From contig CAWAUR010000008.1 of NCBI GenBank assembly GCA_963785255.1, positions 186,001 through 250,000 on the forward strand: a stretch of 64,000 nucleotides of DNA, given 5' to 3'. Under the pieces are notes generated by a model, which saw only the letters and a program-made list of their open reading frames with translations, did not search any database and had not been told where the DNA came from. The stretch comes from Bog-159 sp963785255 (GTDB lineage: Bacteria > Acidobacteriota > Terriglobia > Bryobacterales > Bryobacteraceae). The translations under genes and the position numbers were made by a program. Position 1 is the stretch's first letter. Each line of letters begins with the position of its first letter. Shown here piece after piece: positions 34,257 to 42,650 of the stretch.

Positions 34257-37079
34257 TCAGGCCGGCCCTTTATAGAGCCGTAGCGATTGCCGGAGCGAGT
34301 CGAGAGTCCGCCGTTCAACGTGCCACGTCGGATCGAGAGAGCCATCCAATACGGGCCCGGCCATCGCCACCAAGTCGCCCGCCCGCGCCTTAGCGCCGGA
34401 CGCCATCAGGCAAGCAGCCAACCTTATCGCGGCGCGCGCGGTTTCCGGATGCTCCGCTCCATAAGCGCCCTGCGCGATGGCATAGGCGTCTTCGAGCAAA
34501 GGGCGCGCTTCGTTGTTGCGCCCATGTTGCAGGTAAGCCCAGCCGAGCGCGCTCTCAGCCGCGCCGATGGCGATGTGCCGCGCCGGATAGCCGGCCCGAT
34601 CGGCAGCCAGCGCCTGCTTGGCCAGATCCTCCGCACGCACGAAATTTGCCTCTTCGATGAAAACCTCCGCTAGCGCAATTTCCGCCTCCGCGCTGAAAAC
34701 GCCGCTCGGGCCGAACACACGCTGGCGAATCTCCAGAGCCCGTTGAAACTCATCCCCTGCTGCGCGCAAATCACCCACGGCGCGATCGAGCCTACCCAGG
34801 TTCATCGAGCTTAGGGCCACCACCATATGGGCCGGTCCGACAACGTTCGTCCGCGCCTGATGCGCGGCTTCAAACAACCGCCGGGCTTGTGCGGCATCGC
34901 CTTGAGCCAGCAGCACGGCGGCCAGGCAGTCCTGCGCATAGGCCGTATCCAAATTCCGCGGGCCCAAGCTCTTCATCTCCTGCGCCAGCGCCGGAATGGC
35001 CAGCGCCTTGGCTTCATCGAACCTGCCCAGCCGCGTCAGAACATGGCTCAACACCGCATCCGACGCGGCCGTCAGCGGGTGATTTGGTCCGTACAATTTT
35101 GTGCGAATCGCGATGGCCTCGCGGATGGCTGCGTCCGCTTCCGGAAACCGCCCCAACGCATCGAGCAGCATTGCCAGATTGTGCCAGCCATACCCCACGC
35201 CATCCTGATAGCGGCCCCCGGTTTCGGTAGCCAAAGCCACAAGCTGCCGCGTGAGGCGCTCGGCTTCGGCGTAATCCCCGCGCCGGCTCAGCACGACCGA
35301 TAGGTTGTTGAGCGCGCGCATTGACTCCATGACCTTCGCGCCCGCCAGCCGGGTATTCATATCCAGCGATTGCCGAAACAGCTTTCCCGCTTCTTCGTTC
35401 TTCCCCCGCTGGAAAAGCATGGTGCCGACATCGTCGAGCGACTCCGCGACTTTCAGGTTTTCCTTGCCCAGCTTTGCCTGGTAAAGACGCAGCGCCTCCC
35501 GATAGGACCGCTCGCCCTGATCGAATTCGTTCAAATCGGACGAAACGCTGCCCAGTTCATGCAAGGTGTTGGCGATGGCCAGGTCGTCGCGGGGAAGCTT
35601 GTGCTCCCTCAGGAAAAGCTCCTTCTTCAACAGACGTTCACCTTCCGGCCACATCCCGAGTGTGTCGTAGAGCGTGCCAACCGTGTCCAGAAGGCGCGCC
35701 TGAACCACCGGATCGTTCTGCAATTGACTCTCGATGCGGGCCGCACCCCGGTCGAGCAGTTCCCGCGTGGTGATGGCGTCGCCCTTGGTCTGCTCCGGAT
35801 CGTTGGATTGAAACAGATTCACCAGGAAGTCGGTCACTTGGCCGGCGGTGCGGGCTTCCTCCCGAGCCTTTCGCGCCAGCACTGCCATGCCGATGCCAAA
35901 GGCAATCACCAACACCAGGAAAACCACCGACGCGGCCACTCCGATGCGATGGCGGCGAATGAACTTGCCGCTCCGGTAGCGCCACGAATCGGGACGCGCA
36001 ATCACGGGATATCCGGTCAAATAGCGCTCGATATCCGCGGAAAACTCGGCTGCCGAGACGTAGCGGCGGTGCGGCTCCTTGTGCAGCGCCTTCAGGACGA
36101 TCCGGTCCAGATCGCCTTCGAGTTCGCGGGATCCGGCCAGCTTGCTGGGCCGCTCCGGGATACGTTCGCAAATCTCCCGCTCGATTTGACCGAACGTTCC
36201 GTTGAAGCGAAACGGCGGCTGCCCGGCCAGCAGCTCATACAATAGCGCGCCAAGCGAATAGATGTCCGTGCTGGTGGTGATGGCTTCGCCCCGGATCTGT
36301 TCCGGGCTGGCGTATTCGGGCGTCATCAGCCGCTCGCCGGCCTGGGTCACGGCGGGAAGCGGCTGATCCTGCGCCAGCAGTTTCGCAATGCCGAAATCGA
36401 GCAGCTTAGGCTCTCCACCGTCGGTCACCAGAATGTTCGCCGGCTTGATGTCGCGGTGCACCACCACGTTTTGATGCGCGTATTGAACCGCCTTGGCAAT
36501 CTTTTGAAACAGCTGCAGGCGGTCGCGAATTCCCAGGTGTTTGTCCGCGCAATACTGGTCGGCGGGTTTTCCCGCGACATATTCAATCACCACGTAGGGC
36601 GAACCGTCGCTGGTCGCGCCGCCGTCCAGCAGCCGGGCGATGTTGGGGTGCTCGAGATTCGCCAGGATCTGCCGTTCGGCGCGAAAGCGCCGCATCATCT
36701 CCGGAGAAGCGAATGCTCCGGGCATCAGCTTGATGGCGACTTCCTTGCGGTACTGATCGTCGGCGCGCGATGCCAGGTAAACCACGCCCATGCCGCCGCG
36801 GCCCACCAGCCGGCTGATTTCATAGGGACCGATACGGTCGCCCGGCGCCGGGCCTGCGGTCGAAGCCAGTGTGACCTCGTGCTCAACGGCTGAGGTGATG
36901 CCACCCTCCTCATCGAGCGAGCGGAGAAGTGATTCCACCTGCGCGCGCAGCCGTGTTTGGACTCCGCAGGCTTCGTCCAGGAACTTAGGCCGGGCGTCGG
37001 CGGGCAGATCGCTTGCGGACGCAAAGATTTCCTGCAAGCGCTCCCAGTCCGCGGCAGTCATCAGGCGGCCTGCGGTCAT
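34257..37079 (-). CDS. Membrane Ser/Thr protein kinase with C-terminal TPR domain
   Basis: The protein has 940 residues. The kinase domain (about residues 80-350) shows LVGRGGMGVVYLAS, VAIKLM, VHRDIKPANILV, LLDFGIAKLL and ASPEQIRGE. A membrane helix follows at about 375-400 (VAASVVFLVLVIAFGIGMAVLA). The rest is TPR-like with repeated A/E-rich helices (AESLDDVGTMLFQRGKNEEAG and others). The sigma gene upstream ends one base before this start, so the pair is co-transcribed. It is the architectural counterpart of 18460-21270, with TPRs in place of the propeller. Confidence 0.92.
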   Translation of the reverse strand: MTAGRLMTAADWERLQEIFASASDLPADARPKFLDEACGVQTRLRAQVESLLRSLDEEGGITSAVEHEVTLASTAGPAPGDRIGPYEISRLVGRGGMGVVYLASRADDQYRKEVAIKLMPGAFASPEMMRRFRAERQILANLEHPNIARLLDGGATSDGSPYVVIEYVAGKPADQYCADKHLGIRDRLQLFQKIAKAVQYAHQNVVVHRDIKPANILVTDGGEPKLLDFGIAKLLAQDQPLPAVTQAGERLMTPEYASPEQIRGEAITTSTDIYSLGALLYELLAGQPPFRFNGTFGQIEREICERIPERPSKLAGSRELEGDLDRIVLKALHKEPHRRYVSAAEFSADIERYLTGYPVIARPDSWRYRSGKFIRRHRIGVAASVVFLVLVIAFGIGMAVLARKAREEARTAGQVTDFLVNLFQSNDPEQTKGDAITTRELLDRGAARIESQLQNDPVVQARLLDTVGTLYDTLGMWPEGERLLKKELFLREHKLPRDDLAIANTLHELGSVSSDLNEFDQGERSYREALRLYQAKLGKENLKVAESLDDVGTMLFQRGKNEEAGKLFRQSLDMNTRLAGAKVMESMRALNNLSVVLSRRGDYAEAERLTRQLVALATETGGRYQDGVGYGWHNLAMLLDALGRFPEADAAIREAIAIRTKLYGPNHPLTAASDAVLSHVLTRLGRFDEAKALAIPALAQEMKSLGPRNLDTAYAQDCLAAVLLAQGDAAQARRLFEAAHQARTNVVGPAHMVVALSSMNLGRLDRAVGDLRAAGDEFQRALEIRQRVFGPSGVFSAEAEIALAEVFIEEANFVRAEDLAKQALAADRAGYPARHIAIGAAESALGWAYLQHGRNNEARPLLEDAYAIAQGAYGAEHPETARAAIRLAACLMASGAKARAGDLVAMAGPVLDGSLDPTWHVERRTLDSLRQSLRLYKGPA

Positions 37080-37080
37080 A

Positions 37081-37638
37081 CTATGCGCCCATGGCTTCGC
37101 GTAACCAGGCCTTGGCGAATTTCACGTCGCGATGCACGGTTACCATTGAGATACTCAATGCCTGCGCGGCTTCTTCATACGTTAAGCCGCCGAAATACAG
37201 TAGCTCGATCAGCTTGGCTTTGCGCTCATCCTGCCGGGCAAAGCGCGTTAGGGCTTCGTCGATTTCGATAATGCTCGGATCGTGCCGCGGATCGGCGAGG
37301 TCGATTTCGTCGAACTCCACCTGTTGCGCGCCCGCGCCGCGCTTCACACGCTGGCGGGCCTTGGCATGATCTACCAGAATCTGCCGCATGGTCCGCGAAG
37401 CCACACAAAGGAAGTGGGAGCGGTCCTGCCATTCGACGTCCGCTCCCACCAGCTTCAAGTACGCTTCGTTCAATAATGCCGTGGGAGTAAGTGTATGATT
37501 GCTGCGCTCGGCCCGCATGTAGTGGCCGGCCAAGGCGCGCAGGTGTTCGTAGACGATCGGAACCAAGAGGTTGGTCGCTTCGGCGCTGCCCGCGCGCGAC
37601 TCCCTCAGGAGCTGCGTAATGGGCCGGTCCGGGCACAT
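37081..37638 (-). CDS. ECF-type RNA polymerase sigma factor
   Basis: The protein has 185 residues from the ATG at 37638; an upstream ATG at 37674 would add 12. Region 2 (LLVPIVYEHLRALAGHYMR, LNEAYLKLVGAD) and region 4 (LLYFGGLTYEEAAQALSIS, TVHRDVKFAKAWLRE) are clear. It is the paralogue of 21284-21832 and pairs with the kinase immediately downstream. Confidence 0.93.
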   Translation of the reverse strand: MCPDRPITQLLRESRAGSAEATNLLVPIVYEHLRALAGHYMRAERSNHTLTPTALLNEAYLKLVGADVEWQDRSHFLCVASRTMRQILVDHAKARQRVKRGAGAQQVEFDEIDLADPRHDPSIIEIDEALTRFARQDERKAKLIELLYFGGLTYEEAAQALSISMVTVHRDVKFAKAWLREAMGA

Positions 37639-37738
37639 AGGTTTTCCCGATCTTAGCAAAATCTCTGGCCCCATGTAGGTGGTTTTTAGTTTTCGTCGCT
37701 TTCCTGAATGAAGGATTCAGAAACAGAGGGAGCTTACC

Positions 37739-38701
37739 ATGACGATACAACAAACTTTCGCGAGATTCGCAGCTTGTTTGGCAGCTTGTATTTTGACTGT
37801 CCCGCCAAGCTTAATGGCCCAATCCACGCCCGCCGCCGCGGCGAAGCCCAACATCACCAGCGCGACCGCCGATTTTTCGGTCGACCCCGCGCAGATGACG
37901 ATTGTGGGTTCGGCCTTCGGATCTTCCCAGCCCACTGTCACGATCGACGCACAGCCGGCCGGGGTGATCAGCTACACCAGCACCGAGATCGTAGTGAGCC
38001 TGCCGGCGAGTTTGTCGCCCGGCTCTTACCTGCTTAAGGTAACGAACGGCGCTACGAACGCCAGCGGCACGTTCGACGCAACCGTGGGGGCGGTTGGCCC
38101 GCTTGGCCCGGCCGGACCGGTGGGCGCAACGGGTGCGACGGGCGCCCAGGGACCGGCTGGTCAGACGGGTGCTGTGGGGCCACAGGGACCGCAAGGGCAA
38201 GGTGGCCCTCCTGGACCAATGGGTCAGATGGGCCCTATCGGTCCGAAGGGGCCAATTGGAGCACAAGGACCGCAGGGAGCGCAAGGGCCGCAGGGAACGC
38301 CAGGGCCGCAGGGAGCAACTGGACCGGCTGGACCGCAAGGGCCGGCGGGTGGACTGAACGGCATGGCGAGCAGCGGCTGGACCAGCGACATTTCATGCGG
38401 CCCATTGCAAGAATGCTTCGGCTTCGTTTGGGTTTCGCAGCCGGATACTTTTCTGACAGGATTCTGTACGAACAACGCGAGCGGCAATATGCTCCTGACG
38501 GACATGTATCCCAGCGTTGACCCCTTCGGGCACAATACGTTCGTGTGCTATTACTACAATAACGATCCGTTCGCATCCCACGACTTCCAAGTTAAAGGGA
38601 CTTACTACAATCCGACGACGAATGGCACGAACGCCGTCCCGGCCGTCGGATTCGGGTCATCCACGTCGGCCAAAGGCGCTGTCCGCCTTCCGCGGCGCTG
38701 A
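37739..38701 (+). CDS. Secreted IPT/TIG plus collagen-like repeat protein
   Basis: The protein has 320 residues. A signal peptide (AACLAACILTVPPSLMAQ) is followed by an IPT/TIG Ig-like domain (about residues 38-120: NITSATADFSVDPAQMTIVG ... NGATNASGTF). A Gly-X-Y tract of roughly 35 triplets (GPLGPAGPVGATGATGAQG onward) follows at about 121-205, then a C-terminal globular domain with four cysteines (SCGPLQEC, FCTNNASG, VCYYYNND). A surface filament or adhesin role is inferred. GAGGGAGC is a good ribosome-binding site before the ATG. It diverges from the sigma/kinase module and ends at a strong terminator. Confidence 0.88.
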   Translation: MTIQQTFARFAACLAACILTVPPSLMAQSTPAAAAKPNITSATADFSVDPAQMTIVGSAFGSSQPTVTIDAQPAGVISYTSTEIVVSLPASLSPGSYLLKVTNGATNASGTFDATVGAVGPLGPAGPVGATGATGAQGPAGQTGAVGPQGPQGQGGPPGPMGQMGPIGPKGPIGAQGPQGAQGPQGTPGPQGATGPAGPQGPAGGLNGMASSGWTSDISCGPLQECFGFVWVSQPDTFLTGFCTNNASGNMLLTDMYPSVDPFGHNTFVCYYYNNDPFASHDFQVKGTYYNPTTNGTNAVPAVGFGSSTSAKGAVRLPRR

Positions 38702-38743
38702 ACTCATTCGGCGCTCACCCAATGCGCGCTAACATCGTGAGAG

Positions 38744-38774
38744 AAGGCCCGGCAGCCGCTGCCGGGCCTTTTTT
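38744..38774 (+). terminator. Rho-independent terminator
   Basis: AAGGCCCGGCAG and CTGCCGGGCCTT form a perfect 12-bp stem around CCG, followed by a run of T. It ends the collagen-like gene. Confidence 0.95.
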
Positions 38775-38953
38775 GATTTGCGCGGGCGTCCGTTTCAAAC
38801 TTGACGCCGCCTGGATGACGAATATTCGTTTCCATATAGGCTCCATTCCCTCAGATGCATTTCGCGAGGAGCCGTAACGTCTACATTATAGTTTAAGACA
38901 CGCTTGTCACTTTCGCCGGAAGCCGGCATCTCATAGTGTAGGCGGATCGTCCC

Positions 38954-39124
38954 ATGCAATACACCTCATCTCCGGTAGACGCCGGTCCCGCCGCGGACCG
39001 GCTCGCGACCAGCCATCGTCATACCCGCGCCACGTTCCTTGCGGGTCTCCTGCTGGGCGCCGTGGCTTTCGCCCTGACGGTCTATCATTATCTGAATTCG
39101 TGGATTTCGCTCCCGCTACTATGA
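38954..39124 (+). CDS. Small single-span membrane protein
   Basis: A 56-residue frame, ATG to TGA. After a polar first half (about 30 residues with SHRHTR) comes one hydrophobic helix (FLAGLLLGAVAFALTVYHYL). It lies 57 bases before the UspA gene in the same direction and could be co-expressed. No family is recognised, and it could be chance, but the membrane span and codon use look genuine. Confidence 0.5.
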   Translation: MQYTSSPVDAGPAADRLATSHRHTRATFLAGLLLGAVAFALTVYHYLNSWISLPLL

Positions 39125-39181
39125 CGCCGGCCACGTGTCACGCGCGCGCGCCCGCCGCATCTTAACTCGCGGAGGCAATTC

Positions 39182-40042
39182 GTGACAGCCCAACCCTTCC
39201 ATAACATCCTGGCTCCCGCCGATTTCAGCGATCTCTCGGCGCATGCGTTGCGCTATGCGGCGGCTATCGCCAAATCCTGCGCCGCCCGCCTGACCCTGCT
39301 CTATGCCAACACCTTCGCGCCGCCACCGTATTTTACCGGTGGCGAGCTAGACGAATTGGAGAGCCAGTTTCGCGCCTCCAGGGCGGCGGCCCGGCAAGGC
39401 CTTCGCCAGTTCGCGGAGGCCACCCTGGGCGCCGGCGCAGGCGCCGTCGAGACTCACGTCGCGGAAGGCCTGGCGGCGGATGCGATTCTCGAATACGCCG
39501 CCCGCAACGGCAACGATCTCATTGTTATGGGCACTCACGGGCGCAGCGGAGTCAACCGTTGGATGCTGGGATCGGTAGCCGAACGCGTGCTGCGCGCGAG
39601 CGGCGTCCCGGTGCTGACGGTGCGCGCCGGGAAGCCCGCCTCCGCGCCGCTTGAAATCCGGCACATCCTGTGTCCCGTGAACGATTCGCCCGTGGCCCGA
39701 AAAGCCCTGGCCGTGGCGGCGGATCTGGCCGCCTGCCTGGGAGCGCACGTCACCGTGGCGCACGTTGTGGAAGACGGCACGGCCGGTTCCATTGAGCGTC
39801 TTTGCGCCGGAGTGGAGCAGGACCGGCGCGAAGCTTGCGAAGTCCGTGAGCTTCAGGGAGACGCCGCCGCCCAGATTATTTCCGCCACCGCGGAAAGAGA
39901 TTGCGATCTGGCGGTGATCGGAGCGCGGCACCGCGCCTTCTTCGATTCCACTGTTTTGGGGACCACCAAGGTACGAGTGGTCCGGCATGCCCGCTGTCCC
40001 GTCTTGACGGTTCCCGGGCCGGATGTCGTTGAAAAATTCTGA
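39182..40042 (+). CDS. Universal stress protein, two UspA domains
   Basis: The protein has 286 residues from the GTG at 39182, with CGGAGG 6-7 bases upstream. Each half is a Usp fold: the first (about 5-150) has the ATP-binding GTHGRSGVNRWMLGS with G-x2-G-x9-G-S; the second (about 155-280) ends in a weaker IGARHRAFFDSTVLGTTKV. Tandem UspA proteins act in cytosolic stress responses. The second domain may have lost strong nucleotide binding. Confidence 0.92.
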   Translation: MTAQPFHNILAPADFSDLSAHALRYAAAIAKSCAARLTLLYANTFAPPPYFTGGELDELESQFRASRAAARQGLRQFAEATLGAGAGAVETHVAEGLAADAILEYAARNGNDLIVMGTHGRSGVNRWMLGSVAERVLRASGVPVLTVRAGKPASAPLEIRHILCPVNDSPVARKALAVAADLAACLGAHVTVAHVVEDGTAGSIERLCAGVEQDRREACEVRELQGDAAAQIISATAERDCDLAVIGARHRAFFDSTVLGTTKVRVVRHARCPVLTVPGPDVVEKF

Positions 40043-40159
40043 GAAACTGGGCGGTCCCCGGCCTACTTAACTTTGAAAGCGCCAGCTCACTAAACCGATT
40101 TTGTCACGATACTGGCGGTTTCGCATCCTTAAAATCGAGATACCGTAGTTTCAGATCCG

Positions 40160-41503
40160 ATGTGGAAAAATCTATTAGTTCCCCTGATTTTGACCGCGCC
40201 GGCCTGGGCGCAGGAGCCGCTATCGCTCGACGACGCCGTCAAGCTGGCCCTGACGCACAATCCGACGATTGCGGCGGCGACGGCGGTGGCGGGCGCCTCC
40301 GAGGCGCGCATCGCCGAAGCCCGCAGCGGGCGCTTGCCGAAATTGAGCTATTCCGAATCGGTCGCGCGCAGCGACAATCCGGTCTTCGTCTTCAGCTCGC
40401 TGCTCACCCAGCATCAATTTACGGCGGATAACTTTGCGTTAGGTCCGCTGAACCGGCCGGATGCCCTGAACAATTTTCAATCGCGGCTCACGGTCGATCA
40501 GACCATCTACGACGGAGGCCGTACAGGCCAAGCCCTGCGCGCCGCGAAACTCACGCACGAGCTTTCCGGCGAAGAGGGCCGCCGCGCGCAAATGGCGGTG
40601 CTCGCCGGAGTGGCGCGGGCGTATTACGGCGTGCTGCTTTCCGAAGCCAGCCTGAAGGCCGCCGAGGAAGCACTTCGTTCGGCGCAAGCCGACCTCCATC
40701 GCGCCGAAACCATCCGCACGGCGGGCATGTCCACCGATGTGGATGTGCTGTCGATCCGCGTGCACCTGGCCGAGGTGGAAGAGCAGCGCATCCGGCGCGT
40801 GGCCGATCTGGACGTGGCGCGCGCGGCGCTGAACGACGCGCTGGGCCTGCCGCTCGATACGGCGCATCTCCTGACCGGCACGTTGCAACCGGCGGATCTG
40901 CGGCAAATTTCGCTCGAAGATTACGAGCGTGCGGCGGTAACAGGGCGTCCCGAGGCGCACGAAGCGAAACTCGCGGCCAGCCTGGCGAAAACCGGAATCG
41001 CATCGGCTCACGGCGCCTATCTGCCGCAAATCGGGGCGCGCGCCGCCTTCGAAACGGACCGGCAGGATTTCATCGACCGCGGCGGCGCCAACTGGCTGGC
41101 GGCGGTTTCGCTCGAATGGAATCTGTTCAATGGATTGGGCGACCGGGCGCGCGTCCAGGCGGCCACCCAGGACCTGCGCCGCGCGGAAGCCGAGCAGGAG
41201 CGGGCCGGATCCGGCATCCGCCTGGAAGTGCGGCGGGCTTACGCGGATCTGCGCGCCGCCCAACAGCGCATCGATGTGGCGCAGGCGGCCGTGGCCGAAG
41301 CCGAAGAGAGCCTGCGCATTACACAAAACAGATACGAAGCCGGATTGGCGAACGTCACCGATCTGCTGCGCAACGAAACGGTGGCGCTTGAAAGCCGCAC
41401 GCGATATTTGGCCGCGGTGCACGATCAGCGCGTCGCGGCGGTGGGTTTGGAATTAGCGGCGGGGCGGTTGACGGAAGGATCGGAGGCGCTCGGTGCGAAG
41501 TAG
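40160..41503 (+). CDS. TolC-family outer membrane efflux protein
   Basis: The protein has 447 residues with a signal peptide (LLVPLILTAPAWAQ). It has the OEP repeat pattern of long amphipathic helices (AVKLALTHNPTIAAATA, and the second half from about 230) and DQTIYDGGRTGQALRAA. It forms the outer-membrane exit duct. The gene overlaps the MFP gene by 11 bases and begins the efflux operon. Confidence 0.93.
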   Translation: MWKNLLVPLILTAPAWAQEPLSLDDAVKLALTHNPTIAAATAVAGASEARIAEARSGRLPKLSYSESVARSDNPVFVFSSLLTQHQFTADNFALGPLNRPDALNNFQSRLTVDQTIYDGGRTGQALRAAKLTHELSGEEGRRAQMAVLAGVARAYYGVLLSEASLKAAEEALRSAQADLHRAETIRTAGMSTDVDVLSIRVHLAEVEEQRIRRVADLDVARAALNDALGLPLDTAHLLTGTLQPADLRQISLEDYERAAVTGRPEAHEAKLAASLAKTGIASAHGAYLPQIGARAAFETDRQDFIDRGGANWLAAVSLEWNLFNGLGDRARVQAATQDLRRAEAEQERAGSGIRLEVRRAYADLRAAQQRIDVAQAAVAEAEESLRITQNRYEAGLANVTDLLRNETVALESRTRYLAAVHDQRVAAVGLELAAGRLTEGSEALGAK

Positions 41504-42650
41504 AGTGGCTGGTGGTTGGTGGCTGGTGGTTGGTGGGTTAGTCCTATCGATGGGATGCGGGAACGAGGCTCGCAAAAGCGAGGCGGCTGCGGCTTCGCCC
41601 ATCGCCGTGCAAACCGTGACGGTGGCGATGGAGCAGTGGCCTACGGGATACGCGGCGGTGGGCACGGTTCGGGCGCGGACCGTGGCGGCGGTGTCGAGCA
41701 GGGTGATGGCTTATGTGCGGGAGGTGCGCGTCCAGGCAGGCGATCGCGTACGCGAGGGCGATTTGCTTGTGGCGCTCGATGCGCGCGATCTCGACGCCAA
41801 TTACCGCCGCGCCGAAGCCGGTCGCGACGAGGCGCGCAGCGCGCAGGCCGAAGCGGATCAGGCGTTGGCGGCGGCCAAAGCACAGCTCGATCTGGCGCGC
41901 GCCACTTTTGGCCGCATGCAGGAGTTGTTCGACAAAAAATCCATTTCGAACCAGGAATACGACGAAGCCACCGCCAAGCGTAAAGCCGCCGAAGCCGCTT
42001 ACGAAATGGCCGCGGCGAAAGGCTCGCAGGTGCGGGCCAAGATCGCGCAAGCCGAGCAGGAGGTGGAGGCCGCCCGCATCATGCGGGGTTATGCGGAGAT
42101 TCGTGCGCCGTTCGCGGGTGTGGTCACGGCCAAAACCGCCGAGCCGGGCAGCATGGCTACGCCGGGAGCTCCGCTTGTGACGATCGAGCGCGACGGCGCG
42201 TACCGGCTGGAAGCTGAGGTCGATGAATCGCACGCCGGATCGGTACATGCCGGGCAAGCCGTTTCGGTGAATCTGGAGCCGCTGGGCCGCACGCTGGATG
42301 CGCGCGTTAGCGAGATCGTACCGGCCGTGGACGCGGCTTCGCGCGCCTACACGGTGAAGATCGATTTGCCGCCCGTGGCCCAGTTGCGTTCCGGCATGTT
42401 TGGGCGGGCGGTGTTTTCGAGCGGCACACGCAGCGTTTTGGCGGCGCCGGCGGCCGCGGTGACGGAACGCGGCCAATTGCAATCGGTGATGATCGCCGAT
42501 GCGGGCTACGCGCACACGCGGCTGGTCACCGTCGGGCAGAAGTCCGGCGATAAGGTGGAGATCCTCTCGGGCCTGAGCGCGGGTGAAAAAGCCATCTGCC
42601 CCGTGCCGCCAGGCTTGCTCGACGGCGCGCGCGTGGAGGCTCGTCCGTGA
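41493..42650 (+). CDS. RND efflux periplasmic adaptor (MFP), lipoprotein
   Basis: The protein has 385 residues from the GTG at 41493 with GGAGG upstream. The signal ends in LVLSMGC, a lipobox. The barrel-sandwich lipoyl halves are seen at QAGDRVREGDLLVALDARDL and YAEIRAPFAGVVTAKTAEPG, with a coiled-coil hairpin between them. It links the TolC and RND proteins. Its signal peptide is encoded by two perfect 14-nt repeats (41507-41534). Confidence 0.93.
   Translation: MRSRVAGGWWLVVGGLVLSMGCGNEARKSEAAAASPIAVQTVTVAMEQWPTGYAAVGTVRARTVAAVSSRVMAYVREVRVQAGDRVREGDLLVALDARDLDANYRRAEAGRDEARSAQAEADQALAAAKAQLDLARATFGRMQELFDKKSISNQEYDEATAKRKAAEAAYEMAAAKGSQVRAKIAQAEQEVEAARIMRGYAEIRAPFAGVVTAKTAEPGSMATPGAPLVTIERDGAYRLEAEVDESHAGSVHAGQAVSVNLEPLGRTLDARVSEIVPAVDAASRAYTVKIDLPPVAQLRSGMFGRAVFSSGTRSVLAAPAAAVTERGQLQSVMIADAGYAHTRLVTVGQKSGDKVEILSGLSAGEKAICPVPPGLLDGARVEARP
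41507..41534. repeat. Tandem 14-nt repeat in a signal-peptide coding region
   Basis: GGCTGGTGGTTGGT occurs twice in succession. It encodes the hydrophobic GGWWLVVGG run of the lipoprotein signal. A related TGGTGG-rich tract is at 30606-30640 in the nadK start. Confidence 0.9.

Noticed and set aside
38090..38350. Repetitive GGNCCN tract considered as a DNA repeat array
   Set aside because: It is coding Gly-X-Y collagen sequence.
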